Shown: one piece after another, positions 1-6,969 of the stretch
Position numbering within the stretch: position 1 is the first letter of the stretch
Layout: the number at the start of each line of letters is the position of its first letter
Source of the DNA: Desulfobulbaceae bacterium UBA5173
GTDB lineage: Bacteria > Desulfobacterota > Desulfobulbia > Desulfobulbales > Desulfobulbaceae
Assembly (NCBI GenBank): GCA_002413355.1
Contig: DHWV01000114.1
Coordinates: 4,228-34,983 of the forward strand
DNA length: 30,756 bases
Reading direction: 5' to 3'
The notes under the pieces: model-generated
Database searches by the model: none
The model's input: only the letters and a program-made list of their open reading frames with translations
What the model was told of the DNA's origin: nothing
Translations under genes and position numbers: made by a program

Positions 1-284
1 AGTGCAACGATGCCTACTCGGCCATTCAGATTGCCGTGGCGTTATCGAAAGCCTTTGGCTGCGGCGTGAACGATCTGCCGCTCTCGATGATCATCTCTTG
101 GTACGAGCAGAAGGCGGCGGCCATCCTCCTCACCCTGCTTTCGCTCGGCATCAAGGATATCCGCCTCGGTCCGACGCTGCCTGCCTTCATCAGCCCGGCA
201 GTGCTTGCCTTCTTGGTTGCCACCTTTGGCATCAGGCCGATTGCGGCCACGCCAGAGGAAGACTTGCAGGCGATCTTGGGTTGA
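1..284 (+). CDS. hcp: Hybrid cluster protein (hydroxylamine reductase), C-terminal part
   Basis: This is the last 93 codons of an open gene whose start lies before the window; the reading frame begins at base 3. The translation contains the conserved C-terminal segments CNDAYSAIQIAVAL, NDLPLSMIISWYEQKAA and NIRLGPTLPAF-like KDIRLGPTLPAF, typical of Hcp/prismane proteins. Members carry a [4Fe-4S] or [2Fe-2S] cluster plus a hybrid Fe-S-O cluster and reduce hydroxylamine or, physiologically, NO. Most cluster ligands are upstream; the Cys of CNDAY at the very start of the fragment matches a conserved cysteine near the hybrid cluster. It is convergent with pilD. The family call is secure; the cytoplasmic nitrosative-stress role is family knowledge. 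Confidence 0.9.
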   Translation, partial: CNDAYSAIQIAVALSKAFGCGVNDLPLSMIISWYEQKAAAILLTLLSLGIKDIRLGPTLPAFISPAVLAFLVATFGIRPIAATPEEDLQAILG

Positions 285-296
285 TCGATCCTCTGT

Positions 297-321
297 GGGG
301 GTGAGCACAACGTTCGCCCCC
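297..321. terminator. Hairpin between convergent hcp and pilD
   Basis: Ten-base arms (297-306 and 312-321) pair around a five-base loop, starting with five G-C pairs and including two G-T wobbles. It sits 12 bases after the hcp stop and 8 bases before the pilD stop on the other strand. No good T-run follows on either side, so it may be a weak terminator or only a 3'-end stabiliser. Confidence 0.45.
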
Positions 322-329
322 GTCTCTGT

Positions 330-1121
330 TTACTTCAAGCCGTGCATCCCGTTCAAATACCACTGCCACACCGCCAAGATGCCGTCCTGAAAGAAGAGCC
401 ATGACAAGGCCGCCAAGGACAGGAACGGGCCAAAGGGAATGCGTGTCTGGCTGCCTTTTTTCTGCGCAAGCAGTGATGCCCCGCCGATCACCGAACCAGC
501 CAGCGAGCTGGCGAAGACCACGTACAGCAGACTCTGCCAGCCAAGAAAAGCACCGATCATCGCCAGCAGCTTGATGTCACCGCCGCCCATGCCCTCTTTG
601 CCGGTCAGTAGGGCATAACCAACTGCCACGCCGTACAATATTCCTCCGCCGATGAGAATCCCCAGCCCGGCCTGCTGCCAGCTCACCAAGGGGTTGAAAA
701 AGGAGCCGACAAAGCCAATGACGATCCCTGGCAGGCTGATCACATCCGGGATGATTTGATGGTGCAGGTCAATGAAGATGATGGCAAGCAGCGCGGCGAC
801 AAAGAAAAAGTACTGCACTGCGGCAAAGGATGGGCCAAAGTGCCGGTAGAGTGCGCCGGAAAGTAGGGCCATCGCCATTTCAACCACCGGATATTGCAGC
901 GAGATCGAAGTCTTGCAGGTTCGGCATTTGCCGCGCAGAGCCAGCCAGCTGAAGACGGGGATGTTCTCGTACCAGCGTAGTTTCGTGTTGCATTTTGGGC
1001 AGTGCGAGGCCGGAAAAATCACCGATTCCCCTTCGTTCGGCAGGCGGAAGATGACCACGTTGAGAAAGGAGCCGACCAGCGCACCGAAAATGAAGCTGTA
1101 GATGAAATAAATGGTGTCCAT
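330..1121 (-). CDS. pilD: Type IV prepilin peptidase / N-methyltransferase
   Basis: The 263-residue polytopic membrane protein belongs to peptidase family A24. It cleaves the leader of type IV prepilins and type II secretion pseudopilins and N-methylates the new N-terminus. Visible features: N-terminal GALVGSFLNVVIFRLP; a cytoplasmic zinc-type domain with two CxxC pairs (C41/C44, C66/C69); catalytic aspartates in IDLHHQIIPD (D118) and GGGDIKL (D182); and several hydrophobic helices. Length is usual for bifunctional PilD. The start is supported by GGAGG about seven bases upstream. No pilin or secretion genes are adjacent, so its substrates are encoded elsewhere. It is monocistronic here and convergent with hcp. 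Confidence 0.93.
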   Translation of the reverse strand: MDTIYFIYSFIFGALVGSFLNVVIFRLPNEGESVIFPASHCPKCNTKLRWYENIPVFSWLALRGKCRTCKTSISLQYPVVEMAMALLSGALYRHFGPSFAAVQYFFFVAALLAIIFIDLHHQIIPDVISLPGIVIGFVGSFFNPLVSWQQAGLGILIGGGILYGVAVGYALLTGKEGMGGGDIKLLAMIGAFLGWQSLLYVVFASSLAGSVIGGASLLAQKKGSQTRIPFGPFLSLAALSWLFFQDGILAVWQWYLNGMHGLK

Positions 1122-1172
1122 CGCCCGCCTCCGTGAGCGGTGTTTTTCTTGAATCAGAAGCCTGTGCAGGGT

Positions 1173-1178
1173 ATTATA
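1173..1178 (-). promoter_or_regulatory. Candidate -10 box for pilD
   Basis: The minus strand reads TATAAT here, 51 bases before the pilD start, inside the near-palindrome GGTATTATACC. No convincing -35 is seen at 16-18 bases, so this is only a candidate. The symmetry means a weaker box also faces the 1287 gene. Confidence 0.35.
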
Positions 1179-1286
1179 CCTGACCAGCGGGCAAATGGCC
1201 GCCCGATTTTGCGCTTGTTTGTTTTTTTAGTTAATTATCGGCATGATAGCCGAGGTGATCAAACGGCCAATTTGGGAACACATCAT

Positions 1287-1895
1287 ATGCCTTACGGAAC
1301 ATTCAGTACATACGAAGACGTTGCAATAAAGTTTGCAATCAAATTGGCAGAACAGGAATTTGTAAAGGAAAAACAGATAAATATTGACGAATCGTTGTTT
1401 CGTTTTATTAATGACAATGTCAGAACGCGAAGAAGTTATGTGAGCGAGAACGCAATCTGCGAAAATATTATCTCGCCGATGCTCAACGTTGTTGTTAAAC
1501 ATAATAACCTTCCGCTCTGGTCGCATGTTAGATTTGATGTATCTGAAGAAGAAGGTTTGGTTGGTGTACCTGATTTCATCATCGCTCCTGCTTCTGAGAT
1601 AGGAACAACATTCAGGAGACCGATTGTCTGCATTGCTGAAGCTAAGAAGGAGAACTTTAACGAAGGCTGGGCGCAGTCACTTGCGGAAATGATTGCTTCG
1701 CAGAAATTCAACAGCAATGAAGAATCAGAAATTTTTGGCATTGTGACCACTGGCAACTTCTGGCAGTTTGGCAAACTGCGCGGAAAAGTGCTGACCGCAG
1801 AAGTCGTGTCCTATTCCGCCGCAGAAAATCTACAGCAAGTTCTCAATGTGTTGAATTGGATTGTAGCAGAGGCAAAAAATAATATTCTACAATGA
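1287..1895 (+). CDS. HsdR N-terminal-like nuclease-fold protein, orphan
   Basis: A 202-residue soluble protein resembling the N-terminal nuclease domain of type I restriction R subunits (HSDR_N/PD-(D/E)xK fold). The fold signature is VPDFII (D96) followed by CIAEAKK (E118, K120) and a helix carrying Q130; it ends in a beta-rich segment (IFGIVTTGNFWQFGKL). No helicase domain and no modification or specificity gene is nearby, so it is not a complete type I system. The open frame extends upstream to 1140, but the ATG at 1287 begins the family-like part; the preceding stretch reads like intergenic DNA. It is more AT-rich than the pyr/aro genes that follow 33 bases later, suggesting acquisition. 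Function as an active nuclease is unproven. Confidence 0.65.
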   Translation: MPYGTFSTYEDVAIKFAIKLAEQEFVKEKQINIDESLFRFINDNVRTRRSYVSENAICENIISPMLNVVVKHNNLPLWSHVRFDVSEEEGLVGVPDFIIAPASEIGTTFRRPIVCIAEAKKENFNEGWAQSLAEMIASQKFNSNEESEIFGIVTTGNFWQFGKLRGKVLTAEVVSYSAAENLQQVLNVLNWIVAEAKNNILQ

Positions 1896-1928
1896 AGACC
1901 CGGCTGAAATTCGCCGAGGCATTTTCTC

Positions 1929-2699
1929 ATGTCCTTTTCCAATTTTTCTCCCATCCTCGCCAACGAGCAGCTAACCACCGATGTCTTCCGGCTGACGGTT
2001 CATGCGCCGGAAATCGCCGCAGCCGCCGCGCCCGGCCAGTTCGTCATGGTGCGGGCGGCGGACAGCCTTGACCCGCTCTTGCGGCGGCCATTCTCCATCC
2101 ACAGCCGGGGCGCGGACGGCAGCCTCAGCCTGCTCTTCAAGGTCGTTGGTCGAGGAACCGCCTTGCTTGCTAAGGCTAAACCTGGCGATGTGCTCGACCT
2201 GCTTGGCCCTTTTGGCAAAGGCTTTGATCTGAGCGCGTCCGAAAAAAAGCCGATCTGCCTGATCGGCGGCGGCATGGGCATTGCCCCGCTGCTTTTTCTC
2301 GCGCAGGAATTGCCTGGCAGAAAATACGCCCTGCTTGGCGCACGCTGCCGCGATGAGCTGACTCCGCTTGCCAAAAAAATTGCGGAACTGGGCTGCGCGG
2401 TGCAGCTTGCCACCGATGACGGCAGCCTCGGTCATCACGGCTTTATTCCTGATTTGCTGGATGAAATCTTGCCGCAGATCAGCCGGGTCTGCACCTGCGG
2501 CCCCAGCCCGATGATGCGCAGCGTGGCGGGCAAATGCCGCGCCGCCGGGGTGCTGTGTCAAGTCTCGCTGGAAACCCACATGGCCTGCGGCATAGGAGCC
2601 TGTCTCGGCTGCGTCCTGCCCGGCGCGGACGGGCGGCAGGCGCATGTCTGCACCGACGGCCCGGTCTTTAACGCGGAGGAGCTGTCATGGCAGCTGTGA
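1929..2699 (+). CDS. pyrK: Dihydroorotate dehydrogenase electron-transfer subunit
   Basis: A 256-residue FAD and [2Fe-2S] subunit of class 1B dihydroorotate dehydrogenase. It passes electrons from PyrD FMN to NAD+ in pyrimidine synthesis. The N-terminal ferredoxin-reductase FAD domain shows PGQFVMVR and RRPFSIH; the NAD part shows GGGMGIAPL. The C-terminal cluster ligands are C220, C225, C228 and C241 (CGIGACLGC, then HVCTDGPVF). Its stop overlaps the pyrD start by 13 bases, indicating translational coupling. It opens the pyrK-pyrD-aroD-aroE run. A GAGG lies about 11 bases before the ATG, a slightly long spacing. Related subunits exist in sulfhydrogenases, but the adjacent pyrD settles the assignment. 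Confidence 0.95.
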   Translation: MSFSNFSPILANEQLTTDVFRLTVHAPEIAAAAAPGQFVMVRAADSLDPLLRRPFSIHSRGADGSLSLLFKVVGRGTALLAKAKPGDVLDLLGPFGKGFDLSASEKKPICLIGGGMGIAPLLFLAQELPGRKYALLGARCRDELTPLAKKIAELGCAVQLATDDGSLGHHGFIPDLLDEILPQISRVCTCGPSPMMRSVAGKCRAAGVLCQVSLETHMACGIGACLGCVLPGADGRQAHVCTDGPVFNAEELSWQL

Positions 2700-3619
2700 G
2701 ACCTGATCTGCGGGTGAAGATTGGCCTGCTGGAGCTGCAAAACCCAGTGCTGACCGCCTCCGGCACCTTTGGCTATGCGAAAGAATTCGAGCCGTTCCTC
2801 AACCTGAACCGGCTGGGCGGAATCATCGTCAAAGGCATCTCGCTGGAGCCGCGAGCAGGCAATCCGCCGCCGCGCATCGTCGAGACCGCCTGCGGGATGC
2901 TTAACGCCATCGGCTTGGAGAATGTCGGCGTTGACCGTTTCATCAGCGAGAAAATGCCGTACCTGCGCACGCTGGCCGCGCCGCTGATCGTCAATATTCT
3001 CGGCGACTCGCTTGATGACTACCGCGAGCTGGCCCGCCGCTTGGACGAGGTGCTGGGCATCAGCGGCATCGAGGTCAACATCTCCTGCCCAAATGTGAAA
3101 AAGGGCGGCGTGGCGTTCGGCGCGGTGCCGGAGATGGCAGCGGCAGTGACAGCGGCGGTGCGCGGCGCGACCAAGCTGCCGGTCATCGTCAAACTTTCGC
3201 CTAATGTTAGCGACATCACGGTGATGGCCAAAGCGGTCGAAGCGGCGGGCGCGGACGCAATCTCGCTGATCAACACCCTGATCGGCATGGCAATCAATGC
3301 CGAGACGCGCAAGCCGCGCTTGGCCAACATCATCGGCGGCTTGTCCGGCCCGGCAGTGAAACCGATTGCTCTGCGCATGGTCTGGCAGGCGGCGCAGGCA
3401 GTTTCCATCCCGGTGATCGGCATAGGCGGCATAGGCACAGCGGAGGACGCAGTTGAATTCCTCCTTGCCGGAGCCAGCGCGGTGCAGGTCGGCACCGCCA
3501 ATTTCTACGATCCCTCCGCAGCGGAAAAGATCATCGCCGGGCTGGAGGACTATTTGCAGCGGCATGGCGAAGAACGGATCAGCAACCTTATCGGCGCATT
3601 GGACACAGGAGGAAAATGA
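2687..3619 (+). CDS. pyrD: Dihydroorotate dehydrogenase, class 1B catalytic subunit
   Basis: A 310-residue FMN TIM-barrel enzyme that oxidises dihydroorotate to orotate in the cytoplasm. The opening LELQNPVLTASGTFGYAKEF, the active-site loop VNISCPNV with catalytic C134, the KLSPNVSD stretch and the C-terminal FMN-phosphate loops (VIGIGGIGTAEDAVEFLLAG) are all present. Cys rather than Ser as the base, with pyrK immediately upstream, marks it as the NAD-linked heterotetramer type. It overlaps pyrK by 13 bases and aroD by four (ATGA), so the three are probably co-translated. Length is normal. Confidence 0.96.
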   Translation: MAAVRPDLRVKIGLLELQNPVLTASGTFGYAKEFEPFLNLNRLGGIIVKGISLEPRAGNPPPRIVETACGMLNAIGLENVGVDRFISEKMPYLRTLAAPLIVNILGDSLDDYRELARRLDEVLGISGIEVNISCPNVKKGGVAFGAVPEMAAAVTAAVRGATKLPVIVKLSPNVSDITVMAKAVEAAGADAISLINTLIGMAINAETRKPRLANIIGGLSGPAVKPIALRMVWQAAQAVSIPVIGIGGIGTAEDAVEFLLAGASAVQVGTANFYDPSAAEKIIAGLEDYLQRHGEERISNLIGALDTGGK

Positions 3620-4302
3620 TGGAGCTGGGCAAGATTTGCGTCTCCTTAGCTGGAGCCGATGCGGCAGCGGTTGCTGAACAGGCGCGGCAGGTTGGCGATG
3701 CCGCTGATGTGCTGGAAATCCGCCTCGACAGCATGAACGCGCCGGAGACGGCCAAGTGCTGCTCGCTGCTGCGCAGGCCGCTGCTCTTCACTAACCGTCC
3801 GACGTGGGAAGGCGGCCAGTTCGCTGGCAGCGAGGAGGAGCGAATTGCGCCGCTGCTGGAGGCGGTGCGGCTGCGGGTCGCGTATGTTGATCTGGAACTG
3901 CGGGCCGCTCTCGACAGCCGTCACCGTCTGCTTAATGCCATGCAAGCCAGCTCCACTCGGATGATCATCTCGTGGCATGATTTTGCAGGAACTCCAGCCG
4001 CAGTTGAGCTGACCGAGATTCTGCATCAGATGATCGCCAGCGGGGCGCACATCGGCAAGATCGTCACCATGGCGCATGGGGCGAACGATGTTCTCAGGGC
4101 ACTGAACCTGCAAGAACAGGCGCGGGCCGCCGGATTTTGCCTGAGCTGCTTTTGCATGGGCGAGGCTGGCCGCATCAGCCGTTTGGCCACGCTCTATCTT
4201 GGTGGCTATATGACCTACGCCTGTCTCAATGAAGAGCAGGCCACTGCGCCCGGTCAAATTTCTGTCCGCCGCCTGCGGGAGATGGTCAGTCTGCTCGCCT
4301 GA
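3616..4302 (+). CDS. aroD: 3-dehydroquinate dehydratase, type I
   Basis: A 228-residue class I dehydroquinase making 3-dehydroshikimate through a Schiff base. The Lys is K148 in HIGKIVTMA and the general base is H121 in ISWHDF; DVLEIRLD near residue 32 and LYLGGYMTYACL near the end complete the barrel signature. The start overlaps the pyrD stop as ATGA, with GGAGG just upstream (ACACAGGAGGAAAATG). A second in-frame ATG follows immediately, so the first Met may be skipped. It lies directly before aroE, as expected for consecutive steps of the shikimate pathway. Confidence 0.94.
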   Translation: MMELGKICVSLAGADAAAVAEQARQVGDAADVLEIRLDSMNAPETAKCCSLLRRPLLFTNRPTWEGGQFAGSEEERIAPLLEAVRLRVAYVDLELRAALDSRHRLLNAMQASSTRMIISWHDFAGTPAAVELTEILHQMIASGAHIGKIVTMAHGANDVLRALNLQEQARAAGFCLSCFCMGEAGRISRLATLYLGGYMTYACLNEEQATAPGQISVRRLREMVSLLA

Positions 4303-4368
4303 AAGCTGCCTCGGCGAATCTCTTGAATTCCTCTCAGCAATCGATCAAATCCGCAGTGAGGTGACACA

Positions 4369-5217
4369 ATGGCCCTTCTTGACGGCAGCACAGAACTTTT
4401 CGGCATCATCGGCAATCCGGTGCGCCATACCCTCAGTCCGGTGATGCACAACGCCGCCTTTGCCAGCTTAGGCATGAACCGGGTGTATGTGCCGATGGAA
4501 GTGCATGACGTGGCGCAGGCAATGAGCGGCCTACGCGGCCTCGGCTTCCGGGGCGTGAGCGTGACCGTGCCGCACAAAGAGGCGGTCATGCCCTTCTTGG
4601 ATGAAATTGATCCAGTGGCGGAGCGCATCGGCGCGGTCAACACCCTGCTGCTGCGCAAGGACAGCGCGGGCCGAACCGTCGTGCGAGGCTGCAACACCGA
4701 CTGGCTGGGTGCCAACGCCGCCTTAGCTGCCACCGGACTTGATCTGCGCTCCAAACGGGTGGTGGTGGCAGGCGCGGGCGGCGCGGCCAAGGCGGTCGGC
4801 TTTGGTTTACGGCAGGCCGGGGCCGAGGCGATTATCACAAACCGGACGGAAAAGAGCGGCAAGGCGTTGGCGGACTGGCTGGGCTGCGAGTTCCTCGCTT
4901 TGGACGATCTGGCTTGGGTGCAGGCGGATGTGCTGATCAACACCACTTCGGTGGGAATGGAGCCAGACGCGGACGGCATCATTGTCCCGCCTGCGCTGTT
5001 GTCCAAGTTCGCGGTGGTGATGGACATTGTTTATGCCCCGCTGGAAACCCGCCTTTTGCGCGAGGCCAAAGCTGCTGGCTGCAAGGTCATTGACGGCTTA
5101 GCCATGCTGCTGTATCAAGGGGCAGAGCAGTTCCGCTTGTGGACGGACACAGCCGCGCCAGTGCAGGTCATGCGGGCGGCCTTGGAGGAAGAATTGCGGC
5201 GGCGGGCTGAACATTGA
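4369..5217 (+). CDS. aroE: Shikimate dehydrogenase (NADP-dependent)
   Basis: A 282-residue enzyme reducing 3-dehydroshikimate to shikimate with NADPH. Substrate-site signatures are GNPVRHTLSPVMHNAAF at the N-terminus, catalytic K70 in SVTVPHKE and D111 in CNTDWLG. The Rossmann half has the glycine-rich loop AGAGGAAKA (135-139) and NRTEKS, an NADP-type basic residue after the second strand. GAGGTG precedes the ATG by seven bases. It is 66 bases after aroD and 13 before the SUMF1-fold gene. Length is typical of AroE rather than YdiB. Confidence 0.95.
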   Translation: MALLDGSTELFGIIGNPVRHTLSPVMHNAAFASLGMNRVYVPMEVHDVAQAMSGLRGLGFRGVSVTVPHKEAVMPFLDEIDPVAERIGAVNTLLLRKDSAGRTVVRGCNTDWLGANAALAATGLDLRSKRVVVAGAGGAAKAVGFGLRQAGAEAIITNRTEKSGKALADWLGCEFLALDDLAWVQADVLINTTSVGMEPDADGIIVPPALLSKFAVVMDIVYAPLETRLLREAKAAGCKVIDGLAMLLYQGAEQFRLWTDTAAPVQVMRAALEEELRRRAEH

Positions 5218-5230
5218 GCGAGGAGCAACC

Positions 5231-6067
5231 ATGACCACACCGACCATAACGCCGCCCCTGCCTGATCTTGACCTCTGCTTGGTGGAGGGCGGGGAATTGA
5301 TGATGGGGGATGACAACGGGGAATATGATGACGAGAAACCTGCGCATCGGGTGCGGGTGTCCGGTTTCTGGATAGGCAAATATCCGGTGACGCAGCGGCT
5401 GTGGCAGGCGGTGATGGGGAATAATCCTTCCAACTTCAAAGGCGAACGCCGTCCGGTGGAGCGAGTTTCTTGGAATGATACGCAGGAGTTCTTGCAGAAG
5501 CTGAACGCGCTGCCGGAAGCGCAGACGTTCATCCGTCAGCTTGATCCGCCGGGCACAATTTTCCGCTTACCGACCGAAGCGGAATGGGAATACGCGGCCC
5601 GTGGCGGAATCCACAGTCAAGGCTACAAGTACGCAGGCAGCGATCGGGCGAAACAAGTGGCTTGGCATGATGACAACAGCGATAATGAGACGCATGATGT
5701 TGGTCTGCTGCTGCCGAACGAGCTAAACCTACACGACATGAGCGGCAATGTCTGGGAGTGGTGCGCGGACTGGTTTTCCGAAGACTATTACGCTGCATGT
5801 CATCAGAAGGGCGTTGTTGAGAATCCACATGGGCCTGATAGCGGTGGCTCGGGCCGCGTGATTCGCGGGGGTGGCTGGGGCAATACGCCCGAGGATGTGC
5901 GTACGGCGGACCGCGGCAGGTTCACGCCTGATTACCGCCTCAACTTTTTGGGGTTCCGGCTCGTTCTCTCAGGTCAGCAGGGTCAAGCAGGTAGGGCAGG
6001 CGCAAGGCAAGGCCGGCCGGCCCGTGCGGCAGCCGGGACGAGACGAGCCGCCGCCTGCGTCGGCTGA
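5231..6067 (+). CDS. SUMF1/formylglycine-generating-enzyme-fold protein, probably non-catalytic
   Basis: A 278-residue protein of the FGE-sulfatase fold. Landmarks are VEGGELMMGDD, EKPAHRVRVSGFWIGKYPVTQ, RLPTEAEWEYAARGG, HDMSGNVWEWCADW and RVIRGGGWGN ... NFLGFRLVLS. In true formylglycine generators the segment after RGG carries two active-site cysteines; here it reads GGGWGNTPEDVRTADRGR with none, so oxidation of sulfatase cysteines is not expected. The last 30 residues form a Gly/Ala/Arg/Gln-rich tail beyond the usual end of the fold. AGGAG precedes the ATG, 13 bases after aroE. Such proteins are often multi-copy in multicellular and gliding bacteria, as effectors or ligand-binding modules; the role here is unknown. 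Confidence 0.8.
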   Translation: MTTPTITPPLPDLDLCLVEGGELMMGDDNGEYDDEKPAHRVRVSGFWIGKYPVTQRLWQAVMGNNPSNFKGERRPVERVSWNDTQEFLQKLNALPEAQTFIRQLDPPGTIFRLPTEAEWEYAARGGIHSQGYKYAGSDRAKQVAWHDDNSDNETHDVGLLLPNELNLHDMSGNVWEWCADWFSEDYYAACHQKGVVENPHGPDSGGSGRVIRGGGWGNTPEDVRTADRGRFTPDYRLNFLGFRLVLSGQQGQAGRAGARQGRPARAAAGTRRAAACVG

Positions 6068-6087
6068 AAAGGAAATGGTAAAAATTT

Positions 6088-6433
6088 GTCATTTCGAGCG
6101 CAGCGAGAAATCTAATGCCAAGCGAGTATCATTATTATGTTTACCTACTGACCAACCAAAACAATAAAGTGATGTACTTCGGCATGACCAACAACCTTGT
6201 GCGGCGGATGCACGAGCACAAGGCAAAGCTGGTTCTTGGCTTCACTGAAAAGTATAATGTGAATAATGGTCTATTTTGAGGAAACAATCGATGTTTACGC
6301 GGCCATAACGCGGGAGAAAGAAATAAAGAAGTGGCGGCGAGAGAAGAAGAACAACTTGGTTGCCTCTGTCAATCCAGAGTGGAACGACTTGAGCGACGGC
6401 TGGTTTGAGATTCCTCGCGTTGCTCGGAATGAC
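6088..6433 (+). mobile_element. Inverted-repeat cassette around a GIY-YIG gene
   Basis: Two 26-base arms, 6088-6113 and 6408-6433, are inverted copies matching at 21 of 26 positions (left arm begins GTCATTTCGAGC, right arm ends GCTCGGAATGAC). They enclose the broken nuclease gene, and the right arm supplies its last codons (EIPRVARND). GAAATGG flanks both ends (6072-6078, 6435-6441), a possible but short target duplication. I recall this repeat type next to GIY-YIG genes in other bacteria. Mobility is inferred from the second, gene-less copy nearby. Confidence 0.6.
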
Positions 6434-6445
6434 AGAAATGGATGA
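6115..6445 (+). pseudogene. GIY-YIG (URI/YhbQ-type) nuclease, frameshifted
   Basis: The first frame (6115-6279) reads MPSEYHYYVYLLTNQNN then VMYFGMTNNLVRRMHEHK, the GIY-YIG core with its arginine. It runs to KYNV and then into a stop. The rest of the domain continues in another frame from 6266 to 6445: MVYFEETIDVYAAITREKE, KKWRREKK and NPEWNDLSDGWFEIP. The two halves join near 6262-6266 if two bases are restored, giving a protein of about 110 residues, normal for the URI family. It is thus either a recent frameshift mutation or a sequencing error. Full-length members are single-domain putative endonucleases. It lies inside an inverted-repeat cassette, and its C-terminal residues are encoded by the right arm. 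Confidence 0.75.
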
Positions 6446-6468
6446 TTGTGAGCAGTTATCTTCGGAAC

Positions 6469-6606
6469 TATAGCCAAAGCAACATAATTTGAAGCATCGT
6501 ATCTGTCATTTCGAGCGCAGCGAGAAATCTCACGCCAAGGACGACGAGGAGATTCATCGCTTTGCTCGGAATGACATGCAGGCTCACTGTATGCTGCTTC
6601 AGCCAT
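6469..6606 (+). repeat. Direct repeat copy A, interrupted by the hairpin element
   Basis: The left part (6469-6507) matches 6889-6927 at 37 of 39 bases, and the right part (6585-6606) matches 6935-6956 at all 22. The 77 bases between the parts hold the palindromic element; copy B has seven bases there. Confidence 0.85.
6505..6575. mobile_element. Gene-less hairpin copy of the GIY-YIG-flanking repeat (MITE-like)
   Basis: Arms 6505-6530 and 6550-6575 are inverted copies matching at 21 of 26 bases around a 19-base spacer. The left arm is identical to the left arm of the GIY-YIG cassette at 6088-6113. It sits exactly where direct repeat A is broken relative to B, so it looks like a non-autonomous insertion. 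Transcribed, it would form a long hairpin. Confidence 0.7.
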
Positions 6607-6695
6607 GAATCCCCTTGCCACAGCAGCGCAGACAAGCGCAAAGAGGAGAGGAGAACACCATGAATACCTCCCCTCCCTATACCGTCTGAAAAACA

Positions 6696-6856
6696 GCATG
6701 GGTTTTGCCTCTCAAAAGGCATAGGTTTTGCCTCTCAAAAGGCGTAGGGTTTGCCTCTCAAAAGGCATAGGCTTTGCCTCTCAAAAGGGATCCCTTTTAC
6801 ATCTCAAAATGGAGCCATTTTGATATACAGAATGGGTGCACTTTGATTCGCAAGAA
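6696..6856 (+). repeat. 23-bp tandem repeat, four good units plus decayed units
   Basis: Units start at 6696, 6719, 6742 and 6765 and share the core TTTGCCTCTCAAAAG. Three further units of exactly 23 bases (from 6788, 6811 and 6834) are progressively diverged. Each good unit boundary contains TGCCT-CTCAAA-AGGCA, a small stem-loop. The period is not a multiple of three and both strands have stops, so it is non-coding. It lies 114 bases before the ROCO gene. The remainder of the 902-base stretch 6068-6969 holds only the nuclease remnant and the repeats listed here. Confidence 0.85.
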
Positions 6857-6888
6857 AATTGCATGGTGCTGCTCCAGCTCTATGAGCT

Positions 6889-6956
6889 TATAGCCAGAGC
6901 AACATAATTTGAATCATCGTATCTGTCTCAAGTGCACTGTATGCTGCTTCAGCCAT
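6889..6956 (+). repeat. Direct repeat copy B, uninterrupted
   Basis: A 68-base second copy of the sequence at 6469-6606 without the hairpin insert; only seven bases separate the parts that flank the insert in copy A. It ends 13 bases before the ROCO start codon, so it probably carries that gene's 5' untranslated region and perhaps its promoter. Confidence 0.85.
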
Positions 6957-6969
6957 ACACAGAATTTAT

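Noticed and set aside
1140..1286. N-terminal extension of the HsdR-N-like protein
   Set aside because: The extra 49 codons read like intergenic DNA, overlap the region of the pilD promoter and add no family-like sequence.
2558..3565. 335-codon minus-strand open frame
   Set aside because: Antisense to pyrD, which has all its catalytic motifs; the His/Arg/Asp-rich composition is a shadow effect.
6295..6722. Minus-strand open frames of 134 and 84 codons
   Set aside because: They run across the inverted repeats, the nuclease remnant and the tandem repeat, with no ribosome site and no recognisable domain.
6696..6856. CRISPR array
   Set aside because: The 23-base units are contiguous with no spacers, and no cas genes are present.
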